64,000 nucleotides of DNA from Serratia nevei (GTDB lineage Bacteria; Pseudomonadota; Gammaproteobacteria; Enterobacterales; Enterobacteriaceae), in the NCBI RefSeq assembly GCF_037948395.1, contig NZ_CP149940.1, positions 3,906,001 to 3,970,000 of the forward strand. The letters are read 5' to 3'. Both the position numbers and the translations under genes were made by a program. The notes under the pieces are model-generated. The model saw only the letters and a list, made by a program, of their open reading frames with translations. It had not been told where the DNA came from and searched no databases. The stretch's first letter is position 1. Every line of letters starts with the position of its first letter. Of this stretch, positions 60,220 through 64,000 are shown in pieces.

Positions 60220-61530
60220 TTAGCTGTGTGAAGGTGTTTTCTTACCGCCGCGTTCGGCGATCAGGGCAATCAGGAACAGGGCGCCGATCAGGTCGAAGAA
60301 ACCCATGGCGATGAACAGCGGGTTGAAGCCGATGGTGTCGGATACCGCGCCGATCAGCAGCGTGAACAGGAAGCTGGCGATCCAGGCACTGGAGCCGCGC
60401 ATACCATTGACCGTCGCCATCTGGTTTTTATCGAACGACTCCACCACCAGCGCACTGAGCATGCAGGAGATCACCTGGTGGCCGAAGCCGCCGATCGAGA
60501 TCAGCGCGATCGCCACATAGGGATCTTGGGTGATCGCCACGAACGCCAGCGACACCATCAGGAAAGCGCCGGTCACCGAGCTGGCGACCACCGAGTTGAC
60601 GCGGCTGCAGCCGAACCATTTGCGGTACAGGGTGGTGAGATAGCCGCTGGCGACGCTGCCGATATCCGCCGCCAGGAACGGCAGCCAGGCGAACATCGCG
60701 ATCTGTTTCAGATCCATGCCGCGTTCGGTGGCCAGGTACAGCGGCACCCAGAAGCTGAAGACCGCCCAGGCCGGTTCAGCGAGAAAGGCCGGGATGGCGA
60801 TGCCGTAGAACTTCTTGTTCTTGCACAGGCTGGCCAGCGAGGTGAGGAACGGCAGCTTCGGCAGCACCGGCTCGTTGTCTTCGCGGATCAGATCCAGCTC
60901 TTGCTGGCTGAGGTTCGGGTGCTGCTGCGGCGAGTGGTAGAACAGCCACCACAGCACCACCCAAATCAGCGCCAGCCCGCCGGAGAACAGGAAGGCGCCC
61001 TGCCAGCCGAAGGAGACGTGAGCGATGACGATGATCGGCGGCGCCAGCATGGCGCCGATGGAGAAACCAACGCCCGCCCAGCCGGCGGCGATCGGCCGCT
61101 CCTTCTTCGGGAACCAGTCGGAGATCGCCTTGGCGTTGGCCGGGGTGGCCGCCGCCTCCGCGCCCCCCATGAAGAAGCGCAGAATGGCCAGTTGCAGCCA
61201 GCTGCCGGCGCCGGCGTGCAGCATGCATACCACCGCCCAAATGCCGGCGCAGATCAGAAAGCCCATCTTCAGGCCGATAACGTCGATCAGCCAGCCGCAG
61301 ATCGGCTGAAACACCGTGTAAGCCAGCTGGAACGACGCCACCACCCAGGCATATTGCTCGGTGCTCATATTCAGGCTGGTTTTCAGCTCCGGCGCCAAAA
61401 TGCCCAGCGAGTTACGGGTGATGTAGTTGACCGTGACGCCCAGCAAGAACAGCGCCAGCATCCACCAGCGCAGCGATTTGAACTTGCGCCGGCCGCTCTG
61501 CGCGACCGCCTGATTGATCTCCACACTCAT
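60220..61530 (-). CDS. MFS transporter, anion:cation symporter (ACS) family
   Basis: A 436-residue, 12-helix permease: LRWWMLALFLLGVTVNYITRNSLGILAPELK and SDWFPKKERPIAAGWAGVGFSIGAMLAPP are typical of the ExuT/GarP-like ACS family for hexuronates and other sugar acids. In this operon it probably imports the glycoside or acidic disaccharide cleaved by the GH31 enzyme 11 bp downstream. The start at 61530 follows GGGGAGAGAACCG. Confidence 0.9.
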   Translation of the reverse strand: MSVEINQAVAQSGRRKFKSLRWWMLALFLLGVTVNYITRNSLGILAPELKTSLNMSTEQYAWVVASFQLAYTVFQPICGWLIDVIGLKMGFLICAGIWAVVCMLHAGAGSWLQLAILRFFMGGAEAAATPANAKAISDWFPKKERPIAAGWAGVGFSIGAMLAPPIIVIAHVSFGWQGAFLFSGGLALIWVVLWWLFYHSPQQHPNLSQQELDLIREDNEPVLPKLPFLTSLASLCKNKKFYGIAIPAFLAEPAWAVFSFWVPLYLATERGMDLKQIAMFAWLPFLAADIGSVASGYLTTLYRKWFGCSRVNSVVASSVTGAFLMVSLAFVAITQDPYVAIALISIGGFGHQVISCMLSALVVESFDKNQMATVNGMRGSSAWIASFLFTLLIGAVSDTIGFNPLFIAMGFFDLIGALFLIALIAERGGKKTPSHS

Positions 61531-61717
61531 CGGTTCTCTCCCCGCGGCCGCCGGCGACGGCAACGCGTGTTTTAGTAGGGTACGTTGTGCTATCAAACAC
61601 GGGACGGTGAAAACGGGTCGGCGCCGTATCATTGGCCGACAGACAATCACAACCCCATGATTTATTTTTTGTTTTCTTTTTCGCACACCGTTAAAATTGG
61701 ACTGATAGGTCGCTAAA

Positions 61718-61731
61718 ATTGGTGTACCAAT
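61718..61731. promoter_or_regulatory. Candidate operator between the permease and LacI-family genes
   Basis: ATTGGTGTACCAAT is a 6-2-6 inverted repeat that closely resembles the ExuR/UxuR hexuronate operator core ATTGGTATACCAAT. TAAAATTGG occurs at 61692-61700 and again at 61714-61722, 22 bp (two helical turns) apart. The rest of the 359-bp gap 61531-61889 shows nothing else recognisable. Confidence 0.45.
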
Positions 61732-61889
61732 GCAGACTACTCAGCGAGAGCGCGTAGCGAAACGGGGTTTTTTGCAAAGATTTTCACAGGCGGGTGAAAA
61801 AATAGTCATAATGGGCATGAAAGCCGGTCAAGACGCTGAAAATCCGCGGTGAAAATATTCTCATGGACGAATTTGAAGGAGATCACAGA

Positions 61890-62972
61890 ATGAACGGAAA
61901 GCTGAAAATTCAGGAGATCGCTCGCCAAACCGGATTGTCGATCAGCACCGTTTCCCGCGTGCTGGCGGGCAAGGCCAACACCAGCGCCGAGGCGCGCCGC
62001 AAGGTGCTGGACTGTGCGCAGCAAAACGGCATTCTGCAGGGTATTTCCAGCGGCCGGCTGATGCTGAACAACGTGATGGTGTTCGCGCCGCAGCGCGCGT
62101 TCGACGTGCGCACCGACATCTTCTACTACAAGGTCATTCAGGGTATCGCCGCCGCGCTGATGGAGCACGAGGTGCGCATCCGCTACTGCGGGCTGGAAGA
62201 GCAACACAGCGACGGCGCGCTGTTTCTGGAAAAGATGAGCGACCCGCACACCGAAGCGGCGCTGATCATCGGCATCGACGACGAGCATATCCACACCCTG
62301 GCCGCCGATCTGCACAAGCCCTGCGTGCTGATCAACTGCAGCGATCGGCAGATGCGGCTGGACAGCGTCTCACCGGATCATCAGCTGATCGGTGATTACT
62401 CCGCCAGCTACCTGTTCCAGCAGGGGCACAGCCATATCCTCAACCTGCAGTGTCTGCGCCGCCACACCATGGAGCTGCGGCTGGCGGGCATCCGGCAGGC
62501 CTACGCCCGGCATCATTTGCCGTTCGACGACGGCCGCCATCTGGTCACCACCTCGGGCTTCGGCGGCGAAGAGGCCGAGCAGGCGCTGGCCACCTACCTC
62601 GATGGCCTCCTCGGCCACTCCCCGCTGCCGACGGCGATCCTGGCCGGCGGCGACTACATGGCGGTCGGGGCGGTCAAGGCGCTCAACAAGCGGGGCCTGA
62701 GCGTGCCGGGCGACGTCTCGGTGATGAGCACCGACGGCTTCAACCTGGCGGAAATCCACGATGTGCCGCTGACCTCGGTGCAGGTTCCGCGCGATGAGCT
62801 GGGCTACGAGGCGATCCAACTGCTGCAACGGCGCATGCTGCGCGCCGACGCGCCGCCGTGCAATCTGCTGCTGCACGGCCGGCTGGCGGTGCGCGCCTCG
62901 GTGCGGCGCATCAGCCCGCACAAGACCGCGCCGGCGGTGAGCACGCATGACCACAGGCTTTATGACGAGTAG
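61890..62972 (+). CDS. LacI-family transcriptional regulator
   Basis: A 360-residue repressor: the headpiece LKIQEIARQTGLSISTVSRVLAGKANTSAEARRKVL is classic, followed by a periplasmic-binding-protein-like sensor domain with IIGIDDEHIHTLA, CVLINCSDRQMRLDSVSPDH and VMSTDGFNLAEIHDVPLTSVQVPRDELG. It is divergent from the permease-GH31 operon and probably represses it until a sugar ligand binds. The start at 61890 follows AAGGAGATCACAGA. Confidence 0.9.
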   Translation: MNGKLKIQEIARQTGLSISTVSRVLAGKANTSAEARRKVLDCAQQNGILQGISSGRLMLNNVMVFAPQRAFDVRTDIFYYKVIQGIAAALMEHEVRIRYCGLEEQHSDGALFLEKMSDPHTEAALIIGIDDEHIHTLAADLHKPCVLINCSDRQMRLDSVSPDHQLIGDYSASYLFQQGHSHILNLQCLRRHTMELRLAGIRQAYARHHLPFDDGRHLVTTSGFGGEEAEQALATYLDGLLGHSPLPTAILAGGDYMAVGAVKALNKRGLSVPGDVSVMSTDGFNLAEIHDVPLTSVQVPRDELGYEAIQLLQRRMLRADAPPCNLLLHGRLAVRASVRRISPHKTAPAVSTHDHRLYDE

Positions 62973-63034
62973 GCTACACTTAGGCACAGTGCATTCATTC
63001 GATGAGGTAAAATTTTTGCCTAAGGAGAGCCACT

Positions 63035-64000
63035 ATGCCAGCCCAGCGCATGCGTTCCGTCATTCCTCCCTACATGCTGCGCCGCATCATTGAACACGGC
63101 AACGCCCCGCAGCGCGACTGCGCGCTGCACACGCTGAACCACGTGCAAAGCCTGCTCGGCAACAAGCCGCTGCGTTCGCCGACCGAGAAAAACGCCCGAG
63201 CCGGCGAAGCGCTCCGCGATATCTACGATGCCCAGAACGGTACCCAGCTGCCCGGCAAACAGGTGCGCAAAGAGGGCCAGCCCAGCAACCACGACGTGGC
63301 GGTGGACGAGGCCTACGACTATCTCGGCGTCACCTACGATTTCTTCTGGCAGGCCTACCGCCGCAATTCACTGGATAACCAGGGGCTACCGCTGGTTGGC
63401 AGCGTGCACTACGGCAAGGAGTACCAGAACGCCTTCTGGAACGGCCAGCAGATGGTGTTCGGCGACGGCGACGGCGAGATCTTCAACCGCTTCACCATCG
63501 CCATCGACGTGGTCGGCCACGAGCTGGCGCACGGCGTGACCGAGAGCGAAGCCGGGCTGATCTACTACCAGCAGTCCGGGGCGCTCAACGAGTCGTTGTC
63601 CGACGTATTCGGCTCGTTGGTCAAGCAGTTCCACCTGCAGCAAACCGCCGATAAAGCCGACTGGCTGATCGGCGCCGGGCTGCTCGCCAAGGGCATCAAA
63701 GGCAAAGGGCTGCGCTCGATGTCGGCACCCGGCACCGCCTACGACGATCCGCTGCTGGGCAAAGACCCGCAGCCCGCCAGCATGAAAGATTATATCCAGG
63801 CCAAGGAAGACAACGGCGGTGTGCACCTCAACTCCGGTATCCCCAACCGCGCCTTCTACCTGGCGGCGACGGCGCTGGGCGGCTTCGCCTGGGAGAAAGC
63901 CGGCTACGTCTGGTATGACACGGTGTGCGACAAAGCGCTGCCGCAAAACGCCGACTTCGCCACCTTCGCCCGCGCCACGGTGAAACATGCGCTAGCGCGT
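63035..64000 (+). CDS. Protealysin-type M4 metalloprotease (3' end outside window)
   Basis: 322 codons are visible and the frame is still open at the right edge; protealysin is about 341 residues, so only the last few are missing. A short propeptide carries the PPYML motif (SVIPPYMLRRIIEHGN). The mature thermolysin-like domain has the zinc site DVVGHELAHGVTESEA (HELAH), GALNESLSDVFGSLV with the third ligand Glu, and the C-terminal catalytic His region GGVHLNSGIPNRAFYLAATALGG. No classical signal peptide, as in protealysin. By family it cleaves actin and has been linked to host-cell invasion. TAAGGAGAGCCACT precedes the start. Confidence 0.93.
   Translation, partial: MPAQRMRSVIPPYMLRRIIEHGNAPQRDCALHTLNHVQSLLGNKPLRSPTEKNARAGEALRDIYDAQNGTQLPGKQVRKEGQPSNHDVAVDEAYDYLGVTYDFFWQAYRRNSLDNQGLPLVGSVHYGKEYQNAFWNGQQMVFGDGDGEIFNRFTIAIDVVGHELAHGVTESEAGLIYYQQSGALNESLSDVFGSLVKQFHLQQTADKADWLIGAGLLAKGIKGKGLRSMSAPGTAYDDPLLGKDPQPASMKDYIQAKEDNGGVHLNSGIPNRAFYLAATALGGFAWEKAGYVWYDTVCDKALPQNADFATFARATVKHALAR

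Overview
The window reads as a chromosome segment of a GC-rich Enterobacterales bacterium, most likely Serratia (S. marcescens or a close relative). Many proteins look like close relatives of Escherichia coli chromosomal proteins, several gene blocks keep E. coli order (alkA-yegD, mdtABCD-baeSR, yegP-trhP-cyaR-yegS, srlAEBD-gutM-srlR-gutQ, thiMD, guaBA/xseA), and the last gene is a protealysin-type metalloprotease typical of Serratia. Species assignment is inference; no search could be run.

Layout. 1-3997: start of an Ada-domain AlkA, yegD, an acetyltransferase, a flavin oxidoreductase and an aldo/keto reductase. 4271-15244: the complete mdtABCD-baeSR envelope-stress efflux operon with overlapping genes. 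15249-15905: a vapBC toxin-antitoxin pair between baeR and yegP. 16243-19604: yegP, an ERIC repeat, trhP, the sRNA CyaR and yegS. 19774-26625: a sugar-acid locus (rspA, rspB, two MFS carriers, a shortened polyol dehydrogenase, rspR). 26832-33060: fbaB and the glucitol PTS operon. 33100-35363: ivy and a TPP-riboswitch-controlled thiMD. 35458-39567: a TetR regulator divergent from ytcA-mdtN-mdtO. 39638-42596: an acetyltransferase, a methyltransferase with a Fur box and an unusual start-codon hairpin, and an MFS/HxlR pair.

42603-43830 is a small, visibly AT-rich island with a metallopeptidase, a tightly linked periplasmic lipoprotein (probable effector/immunity pair) and a frameshifted lipoprotein gene. 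44104-51279 holds rluF, a large autotransporter with a GENPG-repeat linker, a lipoprotein, and a LuxR-type response regulator with a hybrid kinase. 51276-53147 holds a crotonase/HxlR pair and a remnant Phd/YefM antitoxin. 53148-57838 is guaA, guaB and divergent xseA. 57842-62972 is a GH31 glycosidase, a permease and a LacI regulator. A protealysin gene runs off the right edge.

Most of the window is core metabolism and efflux. The least explained parts are the AT-rich effector island, the Fur-box/hairpin leader of the methyltransferase, the internally shortened polyol dehydrogenase and antitoxin genes, and the autotransporter with its adjacent two-component system.
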